Below are positions 27,350 to 38,932 of a DNA stretch of 64,000 nt, piece by piece. A program made the translations under genes and the position numbers. Source of the DNA: Latrodectus hesperus (taxonomy: Eukaryota; Arthropoda; Arachnida; Araneae; Theridiidae); contig CM075855.1 of the NCBI GenBank assembly GCA_037975125.1, positions 108,890,118-108,954,117 of the forward strand, given 5' to 3'. The notes under the pieces are model-generated. The model was not told the origin of the DNA. It saw only the letters and a program-made list of their open reading frames with translations, and searched no databases. Position 1 is the first letter of the stretch; the number at the start of each line of letters is the position of its first letter.

Positions 27350-29378
27350 ACCAAAGAGATTCTTCAAAGTGTATCTTTTAGAAATAATATTTAAAGAACA
27401 AAAATGCTAAAAAAAGACTTGATCCATTTCGCGTTCCTAAGAATTCAAAAGAATACAGAAATATTTTCATTCAAATATTTTCGTTCATCAAATTTGTTCA
27501 ATTTGGTGGTCATTATCCATATTTTAAACTATAAAATTGTTAACATAAAATTGTAACAATTGTATCTAAGTGTGCCTTTAATTCTTAAAAGATAAAAAAA
27601 AACTAAAAAAGGTTTAATCTAATTTTATATAAACTTTTCTTTGAAAATAAAAAATAAAAAAACATATTTACAAATAATAAGAAAGAGTTAAAAAGGAAGT
27701 ATAAAAAAGGCTGAAATATGAATTTCATTGTTTCCATTTTTCTCATCAATGTACACAAAAACCAGAGCATAATTATTGTTTCGTCATTGTCTACATAAAA
27801 CTGTGCATTTTGTAGATTAAGAATTATTTATTCGTGGAATTGAAGTTTTGTAGGAATTTAATTTGAAACATACTAAAACTTGTTTTTTAGTATTATTTGA
27901 ATCACTCATATCTATAAAAATTTAAAATAATTTTGAAGAAAGCAAATATATGCTTAAATAAATTGCAAGAAACTTGTAGTTTTAATTTTTTTATTCGGTA
28001 CAAAAATAAGCTTTTTTTACTTAAAGAATAAGTTTTTTTAGAATTAATCTTATGAAAACTATATCATGTCAAGCTTTTAAATCATAAGTAAAATAAATAC
28101 ATTTAATTTGAATGAAAAAAGTTAGAATCATTTCTTTCTTTTAATTACGTCAACGAAGAAATTTTTAAGAAGTAAATTAAGCTTTTTTGAGAAGCTCTAA
28201 AGGAGAAAAAAATAAAATAAAAAGTAAAATAACAAATTTAAGTGCAGAATTCATATTTATTTTGTGATCTTCATGAAGAGTTTAAGGTTGCATAATGTCA
28301 TAAAAACAAACTAAGATTAAAAAAAATGTTCAAGGAAAACATTTTGTCTCATTTAAATCCCAAAATTACTGTAAATGCCTGACTAAATTATGAAGCTCTC
28401 GCAATGTTAATTAACGAGTGTGTGATTCACGAACTTTTTTAAACTGTTACTAATTTTCAAATTGTTAAAAACTTAGATTCCTTTATGTATGTGAGAAACA
28501 TTTGAGCGGTCAATGTGGATAGCTAAGAAAAATATTTTTCTTTATTTTTATGCTCAGATTAAAATGGTGTAATCTAATTAAAAAAAGTTGCATGGGGAAA
28601 GAAATTGTTTGTTTATTTTAGTCATTTAAACTACAGACTTTAAGAATTGTCCTATTTTTGAAACATTCATTGTGGATAAATAAAGTATATGAAACGTAAT
28701 TAAAATTAAAAAGTATTTTATTCTTTATTCAAATTTATCATACTTTAGAAAGAGTAAAACGAAAATTTTGAGAAATAAATTAAAAAATAGTGAGTAGTAC
28801 TGAAGATATTAAACTTTTTCATAAAAAATGCTTAAAATATGTTTTTAATAGTCAACAAATTTTATATTCAACATAAATCGCATTCCCATTTACCTTATAA
28901 TAATTTATATGAGCAATATATGTACAATATTTTCAAAGATCACCATGACTTATATTATAAATGGTTAAGAAGTCATTGGAAACAGTTTAATTACAATAAT
29001 TTGTTAATAATTTTAAAATAATAAATATTCACATTCTTCTTAAATAACATTGATTTCGTTACAGTTCCATTTGCATATTTCAAACGCCGAAAAGTAAAGA
29101 AACACGATAAATGACCTTATTACTTTAAGCCAATTTAAAATTATAAGTCACTGTTACATTTGATTTCCTGCCATTAATCTTTTGGTATTTTCTCTAAAAT
29201 CACTCATTATATTTAAAAGTTAATATTAAATAATAGAATCTTTAACTAAAGAAAATTCACACAATACTATGGTTTTTCACCTTTTGCTCCTTGGTGAATA
29301 TTGGATCTTCAATCTTCCTGAGAAAAAAAATGGCATATTTTTCCTAAAAAAGGATGCAACCATATTTCAAGAACCAGT
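27350..29378. other. AT-rich non-coding DNA, nothing recognised
   Basis: Homopolymer-rich AT DNA. No gene or bounded repeat seen. Confidence 0.6.
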
Positions 29379-29600
29379 TGTTGTTACTTATGGCACTTGG
29401 TTAAGCCAAGCTCATTAGCCAAGGGCTACGAGATGAAGTAAGAAGAGTGCGTCTTTCGTTTAATCAGGGCTCAACGAAGATGGAAATACGATTTTGCTCG
29501 TTACTCCTCCTATATATTAAATAAACTTCCAGAAGATCCACTCCCGCAATTTTGACTTTGATCTGGACGGGGAGGAATTTAATAACTTGAAGCTTAAAAT
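29379..29600 (-). repeat. SINE family A, 3' part only
   Basis: It starts with the complement of the family tail (TTGTTGTTACTTATGGCACTT), then GTGCGTCTTTCGTTTAATCA and a diverged body to the GATCTGGACGGGGAGG region. The tRNA head is missing, so the copy is 5'-truncated. Confidence 0.75.
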
Positions 29601-29843
29601 AATCTCTTCAAATTTAAATACACCCGACGTCAAAATTTTAAAACACTATCTTCTAAACTGAAATTAAACTCTGTTCTATTCTTTTAGGTATTACTCAGGA
29701 TTAATTTTGTATTTACTAATAAATAAAGTAACTAATATTTAGAACAAGAGAGTACATGTTTAGGGAATAATAATTTTAGAATTTAATAATTTTGACAGTT
29801 ACAAAATCTATCAATCAGAAACTAACTATGAATTACAACAATG

Positions 29844-30220
29844 TGTTGCTGTTGTTATTACTTATGACACTTTTAAGCCAAGCTCGTAAGCCAATGGTAA
29901 CGAAATTAAGTCAGAAGAGTACGTCTTTCATTCAATTAGAGCACTACGAAGGTGAAAGTTCGACTAGCCTCTAAGATTCCTCCGATAGATGGCACCACCA
30001 GAGGACACACTCGCTTCATTTTGACATTGATCTGGAGTGGGTTTTCTCTAGATCACAATACACTCATGCTAACCGTTCAACGACCGACCACAGGACTTCC
30101 GATTGCACAGATTTAACGACACGTATATCACAGGCACACTGTGTGTCTTTGGTGGCATTGGGAATCGAACCCCGTCCTTCCGGACGAGATGCCAATTCCT
30201 TAATTACTAGACTACAACAA
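29844..30220 (-). repeat. SINE family A, near full-length copy
   Basis: On the plus strand: GTTGTTATTACTTATGACAC (complement of the tail), CTCCGATAGATGGCACCACC, TTCAACGACCGACCACAGGA, GGGAATCGAACCCCGTCCTT (complement of the B box) and ACTAGACTACAACAA (A-box side). Same orientation as the truncated copy 240 bases upstream. The small ORFs over it are shadows. Confidence 0.85.
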
Positions 30221-30575
30221 CTCCTTAAGCTAGTTTTGATACAAATACACAAGAAAGTGTGTGAAACTGGTACCTAATTAAACATTTATAAAACGTGCAA
30301 TATTCAAATTAAGTACATAAAGCAAGTACAATAAATGCAACAATATATCAGTAAATAAAATATGCCATGAATTTCTTAATTAAGAAAAAAGTTAGTTGGA
30401 TATATTAATATGGGCAGAATCGCATTTAGTTTATAAGCACAAATTATTTATTATTAATTAATTTTTGTGATTAATTTTTTATTATTAATTATTAAATTAA
30501 TTTTTGTGATTAATCTAAGTAAATTATTACAAATTATTTTTAGGTGTTAATAATTTGTAATAAATGATAGACAGG
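30221..30575. other. AT-rich non-coding DNA
   Basis: Contains a short local repeat of TTATTAATTA-ATTTTTGTGATTAAT type (about 30448-30515). No gene seen. Confidence 0.55.
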
Positions 30576-30610
30576 AATAAACCTCTATTTATTCTTAAGG
30601 TAAACTCTAC

Positions 30611-30660
30611 CTTAAGAAGTGCAACCTTAATAAACCTCTATTAAGGTTGCACTTCTTAAG
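30611..30660. repeat. perfect 22-bp palindrome with 6-base loop
   Basis: CTTAAGAAGTGCAACCTTAA-TA at 30611-30632 is the exact reverse complement of 30639-30660. The loop is AACCTC. Looser outer matches (TCTTAAGGTAAACTCT on the left, AGAGAGTTAAGG on the right) extend the symmetry to about 30590-30675. It may be a small foldback element. I see no T-run, so a transcription terminator is not supported. Confidence 0.85.
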
Positions 30661-30675
30661 ATAGAGAGTTAAGGT

Positions 30676-33112
30676 TTTGACTCTATCAGGAATAAAGAAT
30701 AAGTATTCTGCAAGGTACTTTGTTACTTTCTTAACGATGGGTAAGAAGACCGAAAAAGTTTTAAATATCTTTGTAAGTAGACAACGGCCCAAAATAATAT
30801 TTCATCAGTGTGATGTTGTCAAAATCATGCAACATAATTTAATTCTTAAATATATATATATTTTGAATTTTTGTACAATGCTTCTGTGTGTACCTTTTAT
30901 TTTAAAATATCATGACTTTTTTTTACAAAAGATTTTACAAAAAATGCTTATATTTTGTTTAAAAATGATTCATATATATTTCTGTATAAAAAGATTTTGC
31001 AAGATGGAATATAGTAACTCAATTTTTATTTTTCTTCAAAGAACTTTGAATTATAATGTATATTAACCTAAAAGAAATATGTATAAGCATTCAAAATTAA
31101 ACATTATACAGCTTAAAGCTATATATATGATACTAAAAATATTTTAGTAGAATTTTTAAACACATAAAAATTAATTTGGATGGAAATAAAAATGCAGTTA
31201 TGAAAAGTAAATAATTAGTTCTAAATTCGTAATGCATATTTTTATCTTTTAATGGACTTTTTATATTTAAATGTGATTGAATATTAACAACCGATTTTTA
31301 TTTTGGAAACAACTGTAGTTTTTTATAAAAAATTTTCTTTTAAAATAGTTTATTGTAGTCATTCAGAAAATGAATTTTTAAGAGCTTATAAGCCCATGAG
31401 ATATATCATATACTTATCTAACGTACATTATTCTTCGTTTGTGTTTAACTTTATCTAGCATCATAAAGAAATTTTGTGATTTTGAAGTTAATGTCTTAGA
31501 AAGATCATTAGAAAATGCAAAAATATTTTCAAGTAAATAAATAAAGTTCCCTTTACTCCCACTGATATGGTTTATGAATAAGAGTTATTTAAGTATAAAT
31601 TCCAACAGGCAAAGCTGAGCTTAGCATATTCTTTGTCAAGGTCATCGTATAGTTTTCAATGTCACTGTCTCTTCCAGTTAATCGAATAAGAAAGGAAAAA
31701 ACCACTGAGCATACTGTAATTGTTTTCATGAAGTATTAACGAGATGAATGATTATTGCGTTATCCATTATAATTAAGAATTGCGAAAGCTGACGACATTT
31801 GGTTGATCACTATTTATCTTTTCATTGTTTTTAATTTTTAATATTGATATATGCATTTCAATTTATATAAATAAATATTTATTATCCCCCAATTCTTTTT
31901 ATACTTTTCTTTTTATTATATTTCAATTTACAACCATAACAGCAATTAATTTTTCAAGCATCAACATATATATCCTGTTTAGACATCAAAATAAATGATT
32001 ATGGCACAGTAGACTTTACAAAGACTGTTTCTTCTTTTTTATTCCTTACACTTTATAATATTCTTGAAATTATAGAACTTCAAAATTCTTTTAAACGTAA
32101 AAAAGCAAAAATATGTGCATACTTCCTTCTTTATATATAAATATACTAAACAATTATATTTAATGTTTTAACACACTAATATAAATATCTAGCCATGTGT
32201 GAAATAATATTATTATGCATAGTTTTATTTTGTTTGCTGTTTTTTTTAAATTATCAAGAATTAAAACGGTGCGCAAGAACTAGAATTTCTGTTTACATAA
32301 TATTTTATATCTGAGGATAGTCTATGGCACAATACAAATGAAAAACTGTTTTTGTTTCAGATTATAATTTTAAATAAAGAAAACATGTACATATTTTAAA
32401 TAATGCATTTCAAGCTGTACTGTTTTTTCTAATATAGAAATTTCCTTTTATAAAAAGCAAAATTATGTCAACTTTTTATGCATTATTTTGAATTTTGTTT
32501 AATATACATGCTGAAATTTTTAATGATATATTTTAGTTTTTATTAGCTTTTTTAAATTAATGAATAGTTAAAGATTTCAATTAAATAAATCCTAAAATAT
32601 CGATATCCTTTATACATTTTGAATTGAACATTTATGTATAACATCACACTTTTGGCCTATTTTTATATCGAAGATCTCAATTATGTTAAAATGTGTAAGG
32701 AGTAAAAGTAATCCCATTGTAAGAAATAAGGAAAAATATAGGTAAGACTTTTAACATAAACAAAGTGATTTACAAAACTATATATTTTATGATGCATTTA
32801 GAAACAGAGAGAGAGGTGTGGCATTTATTTAAGAAATATTTTTATCTTGAGAAAGATTTTTTTTATCAACGTGTCGATTCTAATATATTACTGCTATTAA
32901 GTGCACGACATATATAATTGTGTTTTTAATTTAATATTTAAAAAGGTCTCTTTTATAAATTAAGCATATTAGCTGGTGTTATTAATATATGCTAACAGTG
33001 AAATCTATTGCTACTTTTAAGTCAATTTAAAGTAATTAGAATAAATAATTTTCTACGCATCATATATATATATATTCTGTTTAAAAAAATAAATATGCCC
33101 AAGTCAATACTT
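30676..33112. other. AT-rich non-coding DNA, nothing recognised
   Basis: ORFs up to 129 codons (30677-31066) have AT-driven composition and no domain features. No bounded repeats seen. Confidence 0.55.
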
Positions 33113-33383
33113 TTTGTTGTTGTCGTGTGCCAGCAAGGCTTGCAACATGGGGTGCGTCGCTCCACTTTTTCCCATATTTTGGTGTGGAGTCCGACTTTTT
33201 CAGTACACACATGCTATAAGTACCCGTTCATAGGGTAGGCAACCATTTACAACACATTCATACACAGAAATGACAAAGATAGGATAGATAGAGAGAGATA
33301 GTACATCCATGCCCGAACTGGGATTCGAACCTAGGACCTCCCTATTTGTAGTCAGGGACTCTGACCACTAGACAAGGCGGGCG
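33113..33383 (-). repeat. SINE family B copy 1
   Basis: Minus orientation. The plus strand shows TTGTTGTTGTCGTGTGCCAG (tail complement), AACATGGGGTGCG, CCGACTTTTTCAGTACACAC, GGGATTCGAACCTAGGACCT (B-box complement) and CTGACCACTAGACAAGGCGG (A-box complement). Copies 2 and 3 lie at 34048 and 50835. Confidence 0.88.
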
Positions 33384-33402
33384 GTGTCAAGATACTTAAA
33401 TA

Positions 33403-33999
33403 CAGTAATTCCCTTATGACATGGTATTAGTTCCGAGTTCTAGGAAAACGCTTTGTACGAGCATTGTCGCAAAACGCGCTAGTATGACCTGGTATAACGC
33501 GTTATATACAAACGATTGATGTTTTACTTTTAATATTAAAGGGGGCTTAAATCGAATATTAAGGGAAAACCTATGTTATGAACAAAATGTGTGCGTTTAA
33601 TTAAAATCAAGTTAAGAACATTTTACTTAAAAAAAACTTATACATATGCAACTAAAAAATAGTTCATCACAAATTAATCAAATTATTCCAAAAACAGTTT
33701 TATTAAATGTTTATTAGCTTTAAGAGTTATCTGAAATAACGTATCGCCCACATCTTTTTTTCATAATGTCAAAGGTCAATGATATAATTAATTTTTATAA
33801 TAACATAGTTGACACAATGTGCAAACGTATGTGAAAGGGATTGCGAACTGTACAAATCATTTTAAATTTCGCAGTACAGAAATATAGGGTGGGAAATCAA
33901 GGTACTATGTGGGGGGAAATACGGGCTATACGAGGGACATGAAATCACATAATATGAAAACGCGTTATATGGGTATACCGTGTTATAGGGGGATTACTC
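33403..33999 (+). mobile_element. 597-bp MITE with TIRs and TA duplications (copy 1)
   Basis: The left end is CAGTAATTCCCTTATGACATGG and the right end reverse-complements to GAGTAATCCCCCTATAACACGG. TA flanks it at 33401-33402 and 34000-34001. There is no coding capacity. TA targets and CAGT-type ends fit a non-autonomous Tc1/mariner/pogo-group element, which is my inference. Interior landmarks shared with copy 2 are TAGGAAAACGCT, ATTAAGGGAAAACCTATGTT, ATTCCAAAAACAGTTTTATT and AACATAGTTGACACAATGTG. Confidence 0.85.
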
Positions 34000-34047
34000 T
34001 AATGAAGAAATAATTTAGTCTAAATTAATACATTATATACATTTCTT

Positions 34048-34327
34048 GCCGCCCAACTTGTCTAGTGGTCAGCATTTCTGACTGCGGATAGGGAGGGTCT
34101 GGGTTTGAATCCCGGATCGGGCATGGATGTACTTTCTCTCTCTATCTATCCTGTCTTTGTCCTTTCCTTGTATGAATGTGGAGTGAATGGTTGCCTACCC
34201 TAAGAACGGGTACCTATGGCTTGTGTATACTGAGGAAGTCGGACTCCACACCAAAATATGGTTCAGTTGGAAAAGTGGAGCAGCGCACCCCATGTTGCCA
34301 GCCTGGCTGGCACACGACAACAACAAC
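34048..34327 (+). repeat. SINE family B copy 2, with 13-bp target duplication
   Basis: Direct repeats ATATACATTTCTT at 34035-34047 and 34328-34340 are exact. Head GCCGCCCAACTTGTCTAGTG, A box TAGTGGTCAGCATTTCTGAC, B-box-like GGGTTTGAATCCCGGATCGG, body TGGTTGCCTACCC and GAGGAAGTCGGACTCCACAC, and tail TGGCACACGACAACAACAAC. Lies inverted relative to copy 1, with the MITE between them. Confidence 0.94.
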
Positions 34328-34340
34328 ATATACATTTCTT

Positions 34341-35150
34341 AAGAAGTAATTAAATTAATTAAAAGTATTCTTTTACACTCCCGTGATATGTCTTCCGTTA
34401 GAATTAATAGTGTTAATAAGTACCGAGGTTACACTTTTTAAATTTACTCTTCTTACTCAACTACACGAATCACACAAAACCAAAAATAAAGTGATAAATA
34501 AAGCCAGCAGAAACATTTTTTCTAAAAAAATGATTATTAATGATTATTTTTTAAGAAATTTTCACCGATTATTAATAACTAAATTAAAATTTAAAACATT
34601 GTATCCTCCTTTTGTGCATTAATTTTATTCATATATTTTTTAAACTAAGTAATAAAATTTCTAGTTACTCTTATCTACATATTTTATTTCAGAAAATTCT
34701 AAGAAACTCATCTACACAAATGAATTATAAGTGATAAACTATCATAAAGCTTAGAAAGATATAACTTCTAGAAAGACTAAAATCAAATAATAGGAAAAAA
34801 TATTTTTGGTAGTGAATATTTATAATAGTTCTCCATAAGTTATTGTGATTATCTCTTTTTTGCATATCAATATAGTTTTCAAAAATAATATTAAACGCAA
34901 AAAGAAAATTTGCTTAGAATGGCATTATATCTGTGTGTGTATATACATTCTATACACTTCATAAGATGATGAAATTTCATTTTTAGTGTTTTATCAGTAT
35001 TTACTAGATGACTGTGAATACTTTATGAAAAATTACCAATCAGCATTCGAAATGTATAGAGTGAGAAAAAATAAAAGACATGTGTTTTTTTTCTTTTATG
35101 AAACACAAATGTCTTGAAAAAACGCATAGGCTAATGACTCAACAAAGAGT
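34341..35150. other. AT-rich non-coding DNA, nothing recognised
   Basis: No gene or repeat seen before the satellite. Confidence 0.6.
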
Positions 35151-35151
35151 G

Positions 35152-36815
35152 TGATTACGAAATATGATACTTATATAGACCTTTATGATGAAAACTGTAA
35201 TCCTTACAAAGAAAGCATGTCTCTATTACATAACTTTTATTCATTGCAACGAAATAGGATTCTTATATGATTCTTGCAGACCTTTATGATGAAAATTGTA
35301 ATCCTTTCAAAGAAAGCATATGTTACATAGCTTTTATTATTTACACGAAATAGGATTCTAATAGGATTCTTGCAGACCTTTATGATGTAAACTGTAATCC
35401 TTACAAAGAAAGCATGTCTCTATTACATAACTTTTATTCATTGCAACGAAATAGGATTCTTATATGATTCTTGCAGACCTTTATGATGAAAATTGTAATC
35501 CTTTCAAAGAAAGCATATGTTACATAGCTTTTATTATTTACACGAAATAGGATTCTAATAGGATTCTTGCAGACCTTTATGATGTAAACTGTAATCCTTA
35601 CAAAGAAAGCATGTCTCTATTACATAACTTTTATTCATTGCAACGAAATGGGATTCTTATATGATTCTTGCAGACCTTTATGATGAAAATTGTAATCCTT
35701 TCAAAGAAAGCATATGTTACATAGCTTTTATTATTTACACGAAATAGGATTCTAATAGGATTCTTGCAGACCTTTATGATGAAAACTGTAATCCTTACAA
35801 AGAAAGCATGTCTCTATTACATAACTTTTATTCATTGCAACGAAATAGGATTCTTATATGATTCTTGCAGACCTTTATGATGAAAATTGTAATCCTTTCA
35901 AAGAAAGCATATGTTACATAGCTTTTATTATTTACACGAAATAGGATTCTAATAGGATTCTTGCAGACCTTTATGATGTAAACTGTAATCCTTACAAAGA
36001 AAGCATGTCTCTATTACATAACTTTTATTCATTGCAACGAAATAGGATTCTTATATGATTCTTGCAGACCTTTATGATGAAAATTGTAATCCTTTCAAAG
36101 AAAGCATATGTTACATAGCTTTTATTATTTACACGAAATAGGATTCTAATAGGATTCTTGCAGACCTTTATGATGAAAACTGTAATCCCTACAAAGAAAG
36201 CATGTCTCTATTACATAACCTTTATTCATTGCAACGAAATAGGATTCTTATATGATTCTTGCAGACCTTTATGATGAAAATTGTAATCCTTTCAAAGAAA
36301 GCATGTGTTACATAGCTTTTATTATTTACACGAAATAGGATTCTAATAGGATTCTTGCAGACCTTTATGATGAAAACTGTAATCCTTTCAAAGAAAGCAT
36401 GTATTACATAGCTTTTATTCATTGCCACGAAATAGGATTCTTATATGATTCTTGCAGACCTTTATGATGAAAACTGTAATCCTTTCAAAGAAAGCATATC
36501 TCTATTACATAGCTTTTATTCATTGCAACGAAATACGATTCTTATATGATTCTTGCAGACACTTATGTAGAAAACTGTAATCCTTTCAAAGAAAGCATGT
36601 CTATATTACATAGTTTTTATTTATTGCCAAAAAATAGGATTCTTGCAGACCTTTATATTGAAAACTGTAATTCTTTCAAAGAAAGCATGTCTCTATTACA
36701 TAGCTTTTATTCATTGAAAAAAAATCGGATTCTTATATGATTCTTGTAGACCTTTGTGATGAAAACTGTAATCCTTTCAAAGAAAGCATATCACTATGGC
36801 TTTTACTAATTGCAT
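35152..36815 (+). repeat. 197-bp dimeric satellite
   Basis: The motif GATTCTTATATGATTCTTGC starts at 35258, 35455, 35652, 35849, 36046 and 36243, exactly 197 bases apart. It then recurs at 36436 and, as GATTCTTATATGATTCTTGCAG with CGATT, at 36537. Each period has two related monomers of about 96 and 101 bases. One has GAAAATTGTAATCCTTTCAA and a TATTTACACG end. The other has AAACTGTAATCCTTACAAAG and a TCATTGCAACG end. The central copies are almost identical, while the right-hand ones decay to single monomers just before a LINE remnant. No credible coding function. Confidence 0.95.
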
Positions 36816-36827
36816 GGAAACAACTGG

Positions 36828-37335
36828 CACGCTGATGTTTCTGGTAATAAATTAGCTGATGATTTGACAAGGATTGGATCAACAACCGAGTTTTTTGATC
36901 ATGAACTAGTGCTAGATATTTCAAAAGAATTGATCAGAAAGATTGTTTTTAATCTCTTCAGAAAACAACTGTTTATGAACTAGCACAATGCCGGTGATCA
37001 AAGACAAGCAAGACTGCTAAATAGCACATGTCTTAGTAAAAGGCAAAAATAATTATTAAAGCTCAGTACAACAATATAAGGAGATAGTGGGACTTCTTAC
37101 AGGACACTGCCCCCTTAAGAGACATCTCACCATAATGGGAGCATCAGATGATCCTACTTGTAAGGATTGTCATTATATGGAAGAAACTTCAATACACATC
37201 ATATGTGACTGTGAAACATTTTCGGCACATTGATTTGAATATTTGAGTCAGCTTTTAATTGAAGCTTGGATGCTTATCCCTGTTAAATGTCTGCTAAGTT
37301 CTCCTTCAGCCTCTGATCTCTTCAAATAGAGCTTT
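36828..37335 (+). pseudogene. LINE ORF2 C-terminal remnant (RNase H end and Cys/His tail)
   Basis: Frames read WHADVSGNKLADDLTRIGS (end of an RNase H domain, equivalent to the GHAGVxGNExAD motif), DQRQARLLNSTCLSKRQK, then after a frame change GLLTGHCPLKRHLTIMGA and DDPTCKDCHYMEETSIHIIC-DC, the Cys/His motif of LINE ORF2 tails. At least four stops and one frame change disable it. It differs from the RNase H copy at 18.1-19.0 kb and from the remnant at 54.2 kb. It starts right at the edge of the satellite. Confidence 0.8.
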
Positions 37336-37454
37336 TTGAGGGGTATATTTCAATAGACCTAGGTACTCAGTGCTAGGTTCTTTTGGAACCACGTTACTTG
37401 AAATCTAGTCTTACACGTCTTTTTTAATTTTTCTTCTATAAAATTAATTACTTT

Positions 37455-37646
<192 letters not shown>

Positions 37647-37760
37647 GTTCCTTTCTCATTGATTTTATAAAATTGAATCAAATTTTAATGTTTTTTAATG
37701 TTTTTTACTATATTCTTTCAAGTATAAAAATTTTTTACTATAAATATATGGTAATTTTGC

Positions 37761-37814
37761 TTCAACTGAAAGTGATATCTTGTCCTGAGTGTTAATCCTT
37801 TACTTATAACAATT

Positions 37815-37892
<78 letters not shown>

Positions 37893-37937
37893 AATTGTTA
37901 TAAGTAGGATTAGCACTCAGATAGTATGTCAGTTGAA
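37761..37937. mobile_element. foldback element around an (AT)n core
   Basis: The left arm contains CTGAGTGTTAATCCTTTACT and TATAACAATTCAATA. The right arm contains TATTGAATTGTTATAAGTAG and GATTAGCACTCAG. Arms pair over about 35 bases with few mismatches, and the outermost TTCAACTGA (37761) pairs with CAGTTGAA (37930-37937). Between them is a pure (AT)n tract of about 75 bp. No clear target duplication, and another (AT)n tract follows. It could be a small MITE into whose centre AT repeats expanded. Confidence 0.55.
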
Positions 37938-37940
37938 AAA

Positions 37941-37966
37941 ATATATATATATATATATATATATAT
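37941..37966. repeat. short (AT)n then (TG)n microsatellite
   Basis: Alternating A/T followed by CTGTGTGTGTGTG to about 37980. Confidence 0.9.
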
Positions 37967-38446
37967 CTGTGTGTGTGTGTATATATATACATGTATGTAT
38001 ATAATTATAATATATTCGTTTTTCGTATCCGTTAATTTCTATTTTTTGATGCATATATGGCCCCTTTTAATAAATGTATGGTACAATGGAATGAATTGAA
38101 TAAATGAAGTTACACCATCCCTGTTGTGTCTTATTCCAAAATATAGATTACCAAATATGGTAAGAAAATGTAACATTGATCAATGATGTCATCTCACGAC
38201 ACTATTCTGACCAATGAGTGACTTGTATCCTGTACCCTTCTGGGATAGTTAAGTTTTCTCGGGGATTTTGTTGGTTGAACTCTCCTATCGAGCAAACGTG
38301 CTACAGGTGTTATGTTTAGTCGTCATACTAAGAAATGTTTATATTCAAATAAAAGTTATTCTTTTGAAAATATCCGATTCAATTATGTTTGAAATTCACT
38401 AAGACAAGAAGGTAACCACGTAATACATTATATATTTGCGTATGTT
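37967..38446. other. no gene recognised
   Basis: Slightly less AT-rich than average, with no coding frame and no second copy of any part seen. Confidence 0.5.
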
Positions 38447-38447
<1 letters not shown>

Positions 38448-38543
<96 letters not shown>

Positions 38544-38551
38544 GTGTGTGT
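38448..38551. repeat. (TG)n-(AT)n-(TG)n compound microsatellite
   Basis: TG repeats at both ends with about 75 bases of alternating A/T in the middle (38465-38539), directly abutting the tail of a SINE. Confidence 0.95.
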
Positions 38552-38932
38552 GTTGTTACTTATGACACTTGGACAAACCAAGCTCGCTATGCTTTGGCAA
38601 TGCGAATTCAAGTCAATAGGGAGTCTTTCGTTTTAATCAGAACACCACGAAGGTGAAAGTACGTCTTTGCTCTTTTTTAAATCCTCCGATAGATGGCACC
38701 ACCAGAGGATCCACTCCCTTAATTTTAACATTGATCTGAAGGGGAAGGAAATTTTCTCCAGACCATTGCACCCATGGTAACTGCTCAACGACCGACCACA
38801 GGACTTTCGATTCCACAGATTTAACGAGCACGTATATCGCATGTATTCGGTGGGTCTTTGGCGGCATTGGGAATCGAACCCCGTCCTTCCGGATGGAAGG
38901 CCGATATCCTAACCACTAGACTATCATGGCCT
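38552..38932 (-). repeat. SINE family A, full-length copy
   Basis: The plus strand shows GTTGTTACTTATGACACTTG, ACCACGAAGGTGAAAGTACG, CTCCGATAGATGGCACCACC, CTCAACGACCGACCACAGGA, GGGAATCGAACCCCGTCCTT and a head complement ending CTATCATGGCC. It is one of the best-preserved copies. Short (AT)n sequence follows on the head side. Confidence 0.92.

Noticed and set aside
30677..31066. 129-codon plus-strand ORF starting at the 22-bp palindrome
   Set aside because: Low-complexity AT-rich composition, no recognisable domain, and it begins inside the palindrome's outer symmetry.
36222..36740. ORFs on both strands within the 197-bp satellite
   Set aside because: They arise from a repeat unit without stops in two monomers, and the frame is lost in neighbouring periods because 197 is not a multiple of 3.
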